Assembly: GCA_000827495.1 (NCBI GenBank)
Contig: KN817633.1
Span: 1,296-65,295 of the forward strand
DNA: 64,000 nt
Reading direction: 5' to 3'
Source of the DNA: Hypholoma sublateritium FD-334 SS-4
Taxonomy: Eukaryota; Basidiomycota; Agaricomycetes; Agaricales; Strophariaceae
Shown in pieces: positions 21,839 to 33,968 of this stretch. Both the position numbers and the translations under genes were made by a program. Position 1 is the stretch's first letter, and every line of letters begins with the position of its first letter. The notes beneath the pieces are model-generated. The model did not search any database and had not been told where the DNA came from. It was given only the letters and a program-made list of their open reading frames with translations.

Positions 21839-24800
21839 ATGGAAAAACCTGACAAATATCTCCACCGATACTCGAATTCCGCGACTTCAGCTATTGACTT
21901 AGCAGGAAGCGCAGCAGGACTAGCGATCTCGGCGCCGCCCTCACCAGCACTCGAACCCTCCGAATCTACAAGACTCTCGCGGCGGAGAAGTTGGGGAAAC
22001 AGGCTGAGGGAAGGAGGCAGGGCCGGAGACTTGAGCGACGACCCAGTGCACCTTGATCTCGACCCGCCACTGGAATTGCAGACCTCCCCGCGGCCGCGCC
22101 GTCTACCATCTGTTCACATCGAAAACGCCGGGCCCAGCATGCCACTGGACCCCTTCTATGTTCAGCCCGACGAGCGCTCGCGTAACAACCCATATTCCAA
22201 CGACCCCGACCGTCAGTATGGCGCGCGCCCGGCAATGGCGGAGGTGTATTCCAGCTCGGTGGCCGGCCCATCTATGGCGTCGCTGATCGGTCAGCACCGC
22301 GGGCACTTCGAGCACGAGGAGGCGGAGGTGGACGACGGGCACCGCGAGGACGACGAGGCGCACTTGACGGCGAATATGTCCCATGCGGGCATGGGGGATG
22401 GCTCGTCCGAAGGCAGGGATCTCGAGAACGACGGCGCGGGGACGCCGCATTCGCGGCGGCGCACGCTGCGGTACAGCGCGAGCCCATCGCCGCTGAAGAA
22501 GACGGGGACCGCGATGCAGACGGTGTCGAAGAGTCTGCGCCGGATGTCGTTACGTGTGGTCAATTTGGCGAACACGGGGCTGGAGGGCCAGCTGCGACTG
22601 CGGGACGTGGACGACAAAAAATCACCGATGCCAAGAGACGAGGACGAGGACGACGAGGACGACGAGGGTCCGCCGCGACGGGATCTCAAGCAGGTCATGC
22701 CCATTCGAGGTCGGACGCTGGGGTTCCTGGGGCCGGAAAGCAGAACTCGGCATATGCTATTTAGATTTCTCGTTCATCCGTACGTCTCCAATCTTTGGCT
22801 TTCTAACTCTGAGTTTTCTGATTATCATCTAGCTATACCGAGCCTGGTATCCTGATCTTAATTATTACGAATGCTATAATATTAACTATACAAGCATTCA
22901 AATCCTCGACACTACCGACTGCTAACGGACCCACCCTCCCCCCTCGTGTAAAAGGTTACTTCCATGAATGGGAGGACTATGTTCTCTTTGCATTGTTTAT
23001 TGTATTTACGTGAGTTCCTTCTCTTTTATTCATGATTTGGCTGAAGTCTTTCTTTGCAGTATAGAAGCTGTTGCCCGTATATGTGTTACTGGATTCTTGT
23101 TCGACCCCGAAGTCTCGATATTCACTCTCTTTTCACCTTCTCTTCCTTCGGAAGCATATACCCCTAATCCTGCACCTACCCCGGGTATGGCGCGCCAGAC
23201 GTCGCTCGCGCGCGGGCATTCGATCACACAACGGTTGCGGCGCCTGCAGAGCAACCTGATACGCCCGTTCGTCCTTTCGGCACCGCCACCCTCTGCATCC
23301 TACCCAATGACTGCCACCGCAGTCTCGACCGGCACCAATAACCGCATTCATCGCGACGGCGGGCTGACATCGCGCATCGCCGACTCCGCGCACCGCGCGC
23401 ACGCGTTCTTCAGGGACCCCGCGGAACCGACCATGCTGTCGATGGCGCTCCGCTCGGAGGACCGCTCCTCCAACCCCGACTCGATCGCGCTCCCTTTCCG
23501 CCTCAGCATCGGGCATCTGCACGACAAGACGCACCGGAATGTCCCGTACTTACGCCAGAGCTGGAGCAGGATCGACTTCGTCGCGATTGTTAGCTTCTGG
23601 ATTGGGTTCCTGCTGGCGACACTGGGGGTGGAACGCGGCGAGCACCACATTGGGGTGTTCAGGGCCATGAGCGTCATCCGCACGGCCCGCCTGTTGACGA
23701 TCACGTCTGGCACAACTGTGAGTTGAATTACCGACAGTTGTATTGATGTTACTGACTAATGAGCAGACTATCATGCATTCCCTAAAAACGGCCCGGCCGC
23801 TCCTTACCAGTGTAGCCTACTTCGTTCTATTCGCCATCGTTCTATTTTCGTCAGTCTCTTTTTATTACTATTATTATCTGGCTGTAGGTGGAGATTAACA
23901 TGCTTTTCGACGCAGTATCATCGGTGTTCAGTCATTCAAGGGCTCTTTACGCCGAACATGTGTCATCGCTCCAACTCTGGGCGAAACCAGCCACCTACGC
24001 GACGGGCAATTCTGCGGTGGTTACATCGACTCTACCAATCTAACCGTCATGGGCTACCTGCAGATGAATAATCAAACCGCTGGAGAGCCGAAAGGGTATA
24101 TCTGTCCGTTGGGGCAAGTTTGCATGGTACGTCTCGCAGGATATGAGTCGCACATTGAATTTTCGACTGACTGGTCATCTAGGAAATTTCAAACCCTAAA
24201 AGTAACCTTGAGAGCTTCGATGCCATTTATTATGCCGCGCTGCAAGTGATTGTCGTCGCATCAGCTAATGGGGTGCGTCCTCTGAAACATTTACTACGAA
24301 GAAAAACTTACCGTAATACTGTAGTGGTCGTCGCTCATGTACTCCATGATCGACGCCGAATTCTTCATCTCTTGCTTCTTTTTTATCGTAGCCATCATTG
24401 TCCTCAACTTCTGGCTCATCAACTTATTTGTCGCTGTCATCACCAACACCTTTGCTGCAATCAGATCGGAGACGAAGAAAAGTGCATTCGGTGCTGCACC
24501 GTACGTCTTTGTTATATTGTATCAAATAATCTCAGACTTACGATCCATCGCTAGATTGGTTCCCCTCGACAAGGAGCAAGACGACTGGGGCACTATGGGT
24601 AACAGCCGTAAAGTCAGTATCCGCTCAAATCCGGCCAAGACATTATATTCGTACACTACCTGGATATGGATCATATTAGCACTCGCTGAGCTAACCCTAC
24701 AAGCTACGCGTACGGTCGACGTCTCGCCCGACCACGAGCTTGCCATGTTCTACGGCGAAATCGCGATCACCATCGCATTCGACTTCGAGATTGGGCTGCG

Positions 24801-27800
24801 GTTGCTCGCAACGCTCCCAGACTGGCGCACGTTCTTCCAGCACGGGAACAATTGGCTCGACACGATCCTCGCGATCGCAGCAAGCATCATCCAGATCCCG
24901 GCAATCCGGCACTCGAGTGTCTATCCGTGGTTCACGATATTCCAGCTAGCGAGGTTTTATCGTGTCATCCTCGTCGTGCCGCGGATGAAGCCGCTCTTGG
25001 TACGCTGTGTCCCTTCTTTTGACGTTTCCGTAGCTAACTGGATATGTGCACAGCTTGCAGTGTTTGGAAACCTTTATGGTTTGGCAAACATGGCCCTTTT
25101 CCTCATGATTGTCAACTACATTGCGGCGCTCGTCGCCGTTCAGCTGCTTCGCGGAGATTTCGGGAACGACGTCATCGTCAATTTCGGCGAAGTGTTCAAT
25201 GCTTTCCTCGCGATGTACCAAGTTTTTTCATCCGAAAATTGGACCGACGTCTTATATGGTGCCTCGATGACGGAGATCCCGCTTGGCCAAACAGTCATTA
25301 TTCTTATTTTTATTTCCGCTTGGATGTTATTCGCGAACTGTAAGTCACATGTGCCCCAATTTTCTTAACAAAGCTCATGGGTATATCTTTTTCCAGTCAT
25401 CATCCTGCAAATGTTCATTGCCGTCATCAACGAGAACTTCGAGGTCGCGGAAGAGCAAAAGAAGGGGAAGCAGGCGTCTGAGTTCTATAACCAGCAGAAA
25501 GCGGAAGATGGCACGGTTTCGTGGTTCCGCAACCTGAATCCGTACAGGTGGGTCAAGGCTAACCCCGAAACGGCCAAGGTTGCAAACCTGCCGTCGAGCC
25601 TCGTTTTGCCGATGCAGAAGACGTTGGTTCAGGACTATTCACTGTCCAGGTCGGATTCGTCATTGCGGCTGCAACCCGTAAGTTAGATCTACATGTCCTA
25701 GAGAGTGCTGTTTTGATAAAGTGTCCCTCACCCAGAAAAAACCTGGCATACGGAAGAAGCGTTTTATGAAACCAACGCATTACTCCTCCAAGTCTCTTAC
25801 GGCACTGCAACAACTGTTCACGGGAGAAATGAATCAAGATCACGCCATTCCTACGCTACGCCGCGGAGGACCAGAAGAGAACAGAGATCTATTGGATGAA
25901 GAGATGGAGCGCTACCTGTACGTGCCGGAACTTCTGATTTCGCATCGTATATTTACCGTTGCTCCAGTGAACTTTTGGCTTCTGTCAATCCGGCAGCAAC
26001 ATCCGCAGAAGCTGCCGACGATGAATACTATGAACGGCGTGCCATGAAGGCTGACTTCATTCGCGATCATCCGACATATGACAAGGTTTTCTGGTTCATT
26101 GGACAGAAGAACGGGCTTCGCAAGATGTGTCAGAAGGTAGTCCGGCCCGCGCGAGGTGAACGAATTTTCGGTACACCTCCATCCCCCGTCGCACACACAA
26201 TGTTCCAGCTGGTGATTCTGTTGACCGTTATCGCCGGCATCGTGGTGGAGGGGATCGCCACGCCTGCATACCGACGCCATTATTTCCAGCAAAATGGCCT
26301 CTCGCGAGGATCTTGGTTCGAAATCGCTGAGACTGCATTCGGGTTCACGCTTTTCGTCGAATTCATGATCAAGGTCGTCGCAGATGGTTTTGTGTTCACG
26401 CCGAATGGCTATCTGCGCAGCATATGGAACACGCTCGACTTCCTCATCATGGTCGGCATTATCGTCAACGTCAACACCGGGCTGGTCTTCATCGGCGGCT
26501 TGAGTCGCTTCACTCGATCTTTAAAGGCGCTGCGTGCTCTACGGTTAATCACACTCATGGATAAGATGCGCAGCACCTTCCAGACGCTGATTATCTCGGG
26601 CGCCCTGCGTATCCTCGATGCCGCCGTCTTAGCCATTCTGTACATGATTCCGTATGCTGTTTGGGGTCTCAATATCTTCAACGGCCAAATGAACTCTTGC
26701 AACGACAGTGGGAGTAACGGCATATCGGACTGCATCAACGAATACGTCAACACTGTATACGACGATGCGTTTGGATTTCCCGTCCCTCGCGTCTGGGACC
26801 ACCCTTCGCCATCGACGACTTTCAGCTTTGATTCGTTCCGATCGTCCCTCCTCATTCTTTTCGAGATCGTGTCGCTCGAAGGGTGGATAGATGTCATGCA
26901 GGCGGCGACGAGTATCACTGGACCCGATACGCAGCCCCAGCCCAATGCTTCCCAGGAAAATGCTATCTTTTTTGTCGTTTACAACCTCATGGGAGGCGTG
27001 GTGGTCTTGACGCTCTTCATCAGGTAAGTCCTTATCATTATTATATGGAAACGATATACTCAAACGTGGCTGTAGTATCATTATCGGAAACTTCAGCTCC
27101 AAAACTGGAACAGCCCTCCTCACTAAGGCCCAGCGTGAGTGGATCGATCTGCAGAAACTTTTCAAGCGGCAAAAGCCCTCGAAGCGTCCGAAAACCCCGC
27201 CTTCAGGTCGTCTCAGGAAATGGTGTTTCGACCGGGCCGTCCACAAGCACGGCTGGTGGTCAAGAGCGACAACGTTGCTCTTCGTTCTTCATATCCTCGC
27301 ACTGATGTCAGTTGTTTCATGCGAGGTCATTTCTGTTCTTGGCTGATATTCTTCCAGGACGCAAACGTTTTCCACCCACAATCTTGCTGAAACGCTTCGC
27401 AGTATGTTTTTGATGTGTTTCACGTCATTATCTTTCTAACGAATGCTTTAGATGATTTCTTCCTTGCACTGATGTTCATATACTTGATCGACGTCTTCGT
27501 TCGCTATTATGGTCTAGGATGGCGCAGTTTCCGCGCGAACGGGTGGAACATCTTTGACATAGTGGTGTCGACTGGCAGCTTCATCACGACGCTTATCGTC
27601 CGCTTCGGCAACAGTGGATTCGGCACTCAACAATTGCAAAAACTGTTCCTCGTCAGCATTGCGTTCAAACTCGTGCAGCGCACCAACAGTCTCAACATGT
27701 TGTTCAAAACAGCCGTGTAAGTTGTGCGGTTAAAATATCAGTTGGCTAGTCTTGATTAACTTTCCGATCCTAGTTCGAGTTTACCTGCTATCTTTAGTCT

Positions 27801-29586
27801 GCTCGGTCTATGGCTTATCCTATTCATCTTCTTTTCTATATTATTCCTGGAAGTGTTTGGTTTGACAAAATGGGGTGGTGCAGAGACGCCTACGACCAAT
27901 TACTCTTCTCTGGGTTCTGCCATGGTCATGCTGGCATTCCAGAGTGTTGGGTTTGTATTCTGCTCTATATTTGTGTTGATGTCAATGCTCATTTTTCTGG
28001 CGTCTAGGGAGGGTTGGAATCAATACATGCACGATTAGTGAGTGATGTGAATTCTTGGGCTCTGCCGAGCGTTCTCTTATTGTTTTACAGTGATTTGACC
28101 TACCCACGGTGCACAAGTTCGCTAACCGACGAAACCGACTCCGATTGTGGTAGCACTGCATGGGCATTCTTTCTATTTATAGCTTGGAATCTTCTAAGCA
28201 TGGTATGTTACTCGTTTTAATAGTGAAAAACACACTAACGATTTCTGGCTCTTCAAAGTACATATTCGTCAACATGTTTACTGGTATGTCGAAACTATTA
28301 CGTGTCTCTGACGGTTCATTAAAGCTCGACAGGTGTTGTGGTGGAAAACTTTTCATATGTCTTTCAAGCTTCCGGAAGTGGATCGAAATCTATATCGCGA
28401 GAACAGATGCGTGCGTTCAAGAAAATCTGGGCAGAATTTTCGAACCAGAAAACGGGTTACTTAGAGAGGAACCGGTTCCCCGCATTTTTTTCGGTAGAGA
28501 CCCATATGTCCGCCTTGCTAACACGTGCTGACATACCATTTATTTGTAGAAACTCAGTGGTGTTTTCGAAGTCAGGATTTATCCCATTGAGTACAACGTG
28601 AACAACATCCTCAGCGTGTGTAAAGACGCCCCCAACAAGGGGGGACGGAAATCTCGTGTTGTGGACGGCGTGGATCTTGTCAAACTGCAGACGATCGTGG
28701 ATACAATTAACTTCGACGAGATCCGCGCGCGAAAGGCTACTTACAACCGACTCTATCATGAAGCAAGTATTTCACATGAGCACGGACTTGGGATATCCTT
28801 CACGGATATGCTGACCCTTCTGGCCCATCACAAACTGATTATCGATGCGGAGGCTTTGGTGTAAGCATTTGGCCACATTCATTGCTTCCTGTGTGTAATA
28901 ACTTACGATATCTCCAAAATAGACTGCAGGACCTAGTCGTCAGGACCGAAACTAACAAGCTTGTGACCGACCTTGTCAATTTGGACCGTGTAAGATCCTT
29001 ACTCAAGACAATTTCCTGTCGGAGACGGTTCTTGGCCCATCTAGAGAAGAAGCGCATGGAGAAGTACGAGCAAGGTGGGTCGTGTTCAGGTCGTATTTTT
29101 GTGGCGCAATGCTCACGCTCCTGTCAGACATACCTTCCATTGTTGTAGAGAGCATGCCGGGTACCCCTCCGATGTCTTCCAGGGATATTGCAAGCGCAGG
29201 ATATGACCTTACTCAGTCGCCGGGGAGCCCGACGCCGATCGACCTCAGATACAGTCATGCGGATTACTCTCTGAGTATGGACATGCCCAGGCTGCAGCGC
29301 AGCAGCAAGAGAGGCAGTGACTACAGCAACATCTCCGCGGAAACCTTTAGATCGTCGTACGTCGTTTACAATATATAGCTCTTCAATAGGCAGTCTAAGC
29401 TGACCCGCTCTATAGTAGGCGGATATCTCTTGTAGACGACGAGCCGCAGGACGTGGTTACGGCTATGCAAAGCTCCGTATGGGGAGGTACGCGTGATTTG
29501 TCTCTGACCGTCTATTTAGTTGGGTTTAATTTATCTTTGTAGATCTCATGATGGAAGTGGCGGAGGAAGAGAAAACAAATAAATAA
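21839..29586 (+). CDS. CCH1: Voltage-gated calcium channel alpha-1 subunit, Cch1
   Basis: Plasma-membrane Ca2+ channel with four six-helix domains; partner of Mid1 in fungi (family knowledge). I resolve 25 exons that join in phase to 2,145 residues (stop at 29584-29586). The first 300 residues are a disordered N-terminus with an acidic [11 protein letters not shown] run. Domain I has S1 [13 protein letters not shown]4 [13 protein letters not shown] and pore A-N-G-W (Asn 719). Domain II has pore S-E-N-W (Glu 988). Domain III has S4 [10 protein letters not shown] and pore L-E-G-W (Glu 1481). Domain IV has [18 protein letters not shown] and pore G-E-G-W (Glu 1769). A cytoplasmic tail of about 330 residues has an EF-hand-like region. 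The predicted filter is N-E-E-E. Junctions near 27307-27451, with a 44-nt exon at 27358-27401, were the hardest but keep the frame. Confidence 0.95.
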
Positions 29587-30185
29587 GACGGACTTCTCAG
29601 ATTCTCCTATATTTTTAATTTACGGTTTTCATTCTCATGGTAGGGGGGATTCACTGAACGGACCACATTCTTTCTGCATATGTACACTATCCAACCCCTG
29701 GTATGAGCATCATCTATGTTTGAACTACATTTGCTTTTTTGTAATCTCTATAGACCCCATAATACACTTCCAGAGCGTTGTACGATAGTTACCCATACGT
29801 TTATTGGTCCTTTCCCTTATATATGGTCATCGGTGTACATTGGGCCCATGCATTCTTCCATCTCGTCCGGCGCTGGCGATATTTTTAACCCGTGCGTTGC
29901 CCGTGCGTGAAGGAGCAGATCAACCTACATAAATAGGCCTCGGGATGGTCCAGTACGCCGTATGTATGTACAAGGTCTGTATTGCACCCGTCGCATTCGT
30001 TTGTGCCGGCCAAGTTAACGACGAACTTCAATTCAACCAAAGTATGGCAGTGTGTACCTCAACCGTGACTTGACCTCAACCGTTGGTTAGATATTTTTAA
30101 CTCGGGTACTATAGACGATTATGTAATCCTCAGACTTGGAATCACTGACAGTTCGTGACTGTTGCTAGAACTTTACTTGTGATCC
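29587..30185. other. Spacer CCH1-TOPORS-like gene
   Basis: 599 bp between two plus-strand genes, AT-rich. ATATTTTTAACYCG occurs twice (about 29879 and 30090), and TGACTTGACCTCAACCGTTGG holds a short internal repeat. No gene seen. Confidence 0.45.
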
Positions 30186-33181
30186 ATGACTGGTTCTCTT
30201 GGTTCTCCGTCGTCAGCGAAACGCATCAAGCTAGAGCACACATTCCCTATACCTGGAGGAGACTTGGAAGCTGGCCTAGATCGGGGCATCGATGCTGTTG
30301 ACTTGGAAGAAGCTGAGGACTCCGAGGACGAAGAAAACTGTAGCATATGTCTGCAGGCGTTGGTCGACCGGACCGTAATACCAAAGTGCTCGCACGAGTT
30401 CTGCTTCGAGTGTCTACTCGTATGGACAGGTATATCACAGCTGATGAGGGGAGACTGCATACTAATGAAATCTTAGAACAATCGCGTCGATGCCCTCTGT
30501 GCACACAGATCATAGGGGATTATCTCATTCACTCCATTCGATCGCGGTACGACTATCGCAAGCACTATCTGCCACCCTTACGGACATCACCTCCCCCTGC
30601 TCGCCCAGCACAAAGCAATCCAATCTTGCAAACCACGCGTGAATCCACCAGGCGGCGCAGACGTGAACGTGAATGGGGCTCCAGGCGATGGAACAATGAC
30701 GAAAGCGATAAATTGGAGCGGTCAATACAGATGCGGCGGTGGATCTACCGGCACGACGTGTACGCTAAGGTACATTGAACTCACTTTTCACGCTAAGTTG
30801 CCCGCGTGTCTTAATTTACCGCAGCATGTTGCCTCGAATGCGTTCACCAAGTACCGCCCGTATCCCACGCCTGCTCACTTTTCTGCATCGCAAGAGCTAA
30901 TATCGCGCACAACCACGTTTCTTCGACGAGAGCTGCAAGTATGGGAGGGGTTGGATGTGGAGGTACGTGCTTGCTGATCGCTCGAAACGTTGACCCTTTT
31001 GAACAAATGCTATAGTTTCTCACAACGCTTATTATATCATTAATGAAGTCTATCGATATCCGCTCCGAGTCCGCGGTGAAATTAATAGCGGAATTCCTTG
31101 ACATGGATGCTCCATATACACCGGGAGGAAGACATGTCAATGCTGAACATTTTGCCCATGGTATGTCGTGCAAATCATATCCCACATTTATCTTCATTGA
31201 CTGTTCCATCAAAGAGGTTTACTGTTATGTCAGATCTCCATACAGAGACCTATTTGTATATGACAGTGTCGTACAGGCATGTTCTCGTTGTTTCATCTCT
31301 CCAAAAGCAACAGACTCATGAAGATTTCTACTTATACTTGCAGTATGAAACTATACGTAATCTGTCTCCTCCGCCGAATCAGTTACACGATCATAGACCC
31401 CGGGCAGCTATTCCGCGCGAGCACCTTTCCCATCCTCACGAAGAAGGATGGTCTCAAGCGGGACCAAGTTCACAAATACCGGAGCGCTCAGAGTTGTGGT
31501 CCCCATCTGGCAGAAAATATTCCCCGCGCCCCGAACATACAAACCGGGACGCCCATGAATCTCACAGTCGACAGCGGGTCAGTGGAGGCCGGGACCAGGA
31601 ACGCAGCAGCACCTCGCCGCGCCGTGGCGATGGATCTCGACAGCCCCAACACGCCGACGAAAGAATATCACGAAAGCGCATCATGGGCACACCTCATGAG
31701 GATGATGTTTCCACTTCGCCTTCTGGAACCCGCGCCTCGCATTCGTCAGTAGCTCAGATTGCCGATCAGCCACTCCAGGTTTCGCGAGCCAATGCCAAAG
31801 GCAAAGAGCGGGCGTATGACACGGACGTATCAGCCGAGAGAGTTGATTGGGGAGTTGATGCTGATGGCGGCGCGCCATCAACACCCGTCTGCACCTCCAC
31901 ACCGGGGCGAAACATAAGCAATGACGTTGATCAGCAGCCGAGTTCTTCCATGATTTGCAAACCACCACGCAATATATCGTTCTTCGATTCTGTGAAGGCG
32001 CACCTCGCTCGGAACGATCAGGCGGCTGGTAATTTGGCTATCAGAAATACCAATCAGACGCTTGCGAACGATCAAGGTTTGTGGTTGGAAAATTTGCGCA
32101 TCAGTTTCTCAACTCACTCGCTCCATCTCTCAATCACACGATCGACTCATCAATTTATATCCTTCATCGTCATCATGTAGCCCGAAAAGAACAGGCACAG
32201 TTCGTGCCCACGGATGATCGCAAGGATCATTTTACGGAACTGCCACCCGTGGCAAGCCATCGGCGCTCCACCGATAGCATCAGCCTCCCCGCGCGAGCTA
32301 GAAACCTTGAGCGTATCGCGCTCCCCGCGGCGCCTTCCTCCGCCGGCGCGACACCACGTCCACGCGCACGCGCACCGCTGGATCTCGAGAACCACGAGCA
32401 CGAGTGCGCCGCGAGCGCCAGCGCCAACCGGACCCTGCACGCCGACCGGGGCCCAGACCCAGACCTTACTCCAAAAATACACGGAACGCGGTTAAATTCG
32501 CGCGGCGCTGGGCCGCTGGATGGGCAGCAGCTTATCAGGACTTTAAATAACGGCGCGGACACCCACTGCTCACCGGCGACCACTGCGCCCGTACCCGCGC
32601 CTGCGCCACCGCCGCCGACAAATGCCACCGCGCGCGCTGCTGCGCCCGCCGCAGCACCAGCAGTAGCGACGTACTCGGGCACAGCGCGTGCGTGCGCGCA
32701 GTCCGCGGGTGATGCGCTCAGCACTCCGGATGCAGACGACGCGGACGCGGACGCGCCACCCGCGCCGACGGCTAGCATGCGATCGCCCGCCGCGCGCGGC
32801 GCACACGTGTCGCCCTCCCACGCGCGCTCCCCCGGTGGGCACACTAACGCCGGAACGATCGCGCCGCGCGATCAGTCGGGGGCCCACGCGCGGGCGGCGC
32901 TGCGAGCCCGGTTGGAGCACGCGCGGGAAGAGGCGCGCCGGGGGGTGGCGCAGCGGCCCCAAGGGGCGCAGGGGGCTACTCAGGTCCGGCGGGGCGATGA
33001 CGTACCGGGTGGGCCGGCGGGTGCTGGTGTGAAAAGAGGCAGGCGCGAAGATGCGGTGGCGATCGGGGAGGCGGGCGTGGGTGATGCGCAGCGGGACGCG
33101 GAGGCGGCGCGCGCCGCTGAAGCGCGTCTGAGGCTGCGCGTGCGTCTGGCAGCTGAGAAGCGGCGCGCTGCTGATGGGTAG
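30186..33181 (+). CDS. TOPORS-like RING finger protein (probable E3 ubiquitin/SUMO ligase)
   Basis: Seven exons (30186-30429, 30477-30769, 30825-30962, 31016-31160, 31215-31276, 31344-32076, 32181-33181) give 871 residues. A C3HC4 RING occupies residues 52-90 (C52, C55, C68, H70, C73, C76, C87, C90) after an acidic stretch. A helical segment then follows: S-I-Q-M-R-R-W-I-Y-R-H-D-V-Y, F-L-R-R-E-L-Q-V-W-E-G-L and Y-V-R-S-P-Y-R-D-L-F-V-Y-D. The RING plus this order of motifs matches topoisomerase-I-binding RS proteins (TOPORS) in animals. The second half is long, disordered and rich in Ser, Arg, Ala and Pro, ending in a basic helix (RLRLRVRLAAEKRRA). Intron 5 can be spliced as GC-AG (CAG|GCATGT) or with a GT six bases earlier; both keep frame. 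Confidence 0.85.
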
Positions 33182-33968
33182 CACGCTTTCGCAAAAATCA
33201 TGACGTGGCGTGGCTGCCACGTTCTGCGTCTGTCGGGCTGGTCAGTTCGCGGGATGTTGCACACAGCGGTGGAGGGAAGGCATGACCGCGGGCGCAATCA
33301 GCAGTCGAGATTTGTGAGATTTGTGATCCAGTGTTCAACTTCGATTAGAATGTTGCGAAATCGAATGAATGAATATGTCCCTCGTGTTCCATTTTTGCGC
33401 CTTCGGATGGATATTCAGCTAAATGAGCATCAGAAAGAGCAGCATATTATTACGGTGATAGTATTGGGTCGGCGTGTAGGGTGTGGCAGGTAATTATGAC
33501 AACAAAAATAGGTATGGAACAGCTGTGGGATAATTATACTAATTTATATGGGTAAAGAGATTATAAGATACAGCAAGACAAAAGAGAGGAAGGAGGGATG
33601 TTGGAAAGAAGGGCAGGGCATACGGAATAGAAGACGGCGATTGAGATATACGATTGGGACACCGATAGATGGGGTTCGCATTGCGATAATAGCGGGGCTT
33701 TAAGGCGGGGAGGAATATTACTGGGAGGTTCCAGGGGTAAGTATGTATGTATACGCGCACATTTTAGGCAGGTTGAAAGGAATGGACTCGCGTAAGGCGG
33801 GGACGCCCAGCGCGAACGAGACATCTGGTTTGGGGGACATCGTGATTGCTTCGTTAACAGCGTGAGGCCAGAGATTCGAGAAGGCAGTCAAGGCGCGGAT
33901 CGTGCGCGAGATTATGGGAATGAAATAACAATTCGTATAGTATAGCGAGCGTGATTGATGGTGGTGCG
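33182..33968. other. Convergent spacer
   Basis: 787 bp between the 3' ends of the TOPORS-like (+) and homeobox (-) genes. AT-rich with purine-rich stretches (33570-33620). Probably two 3' UTRs. Confidence 0.5.
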
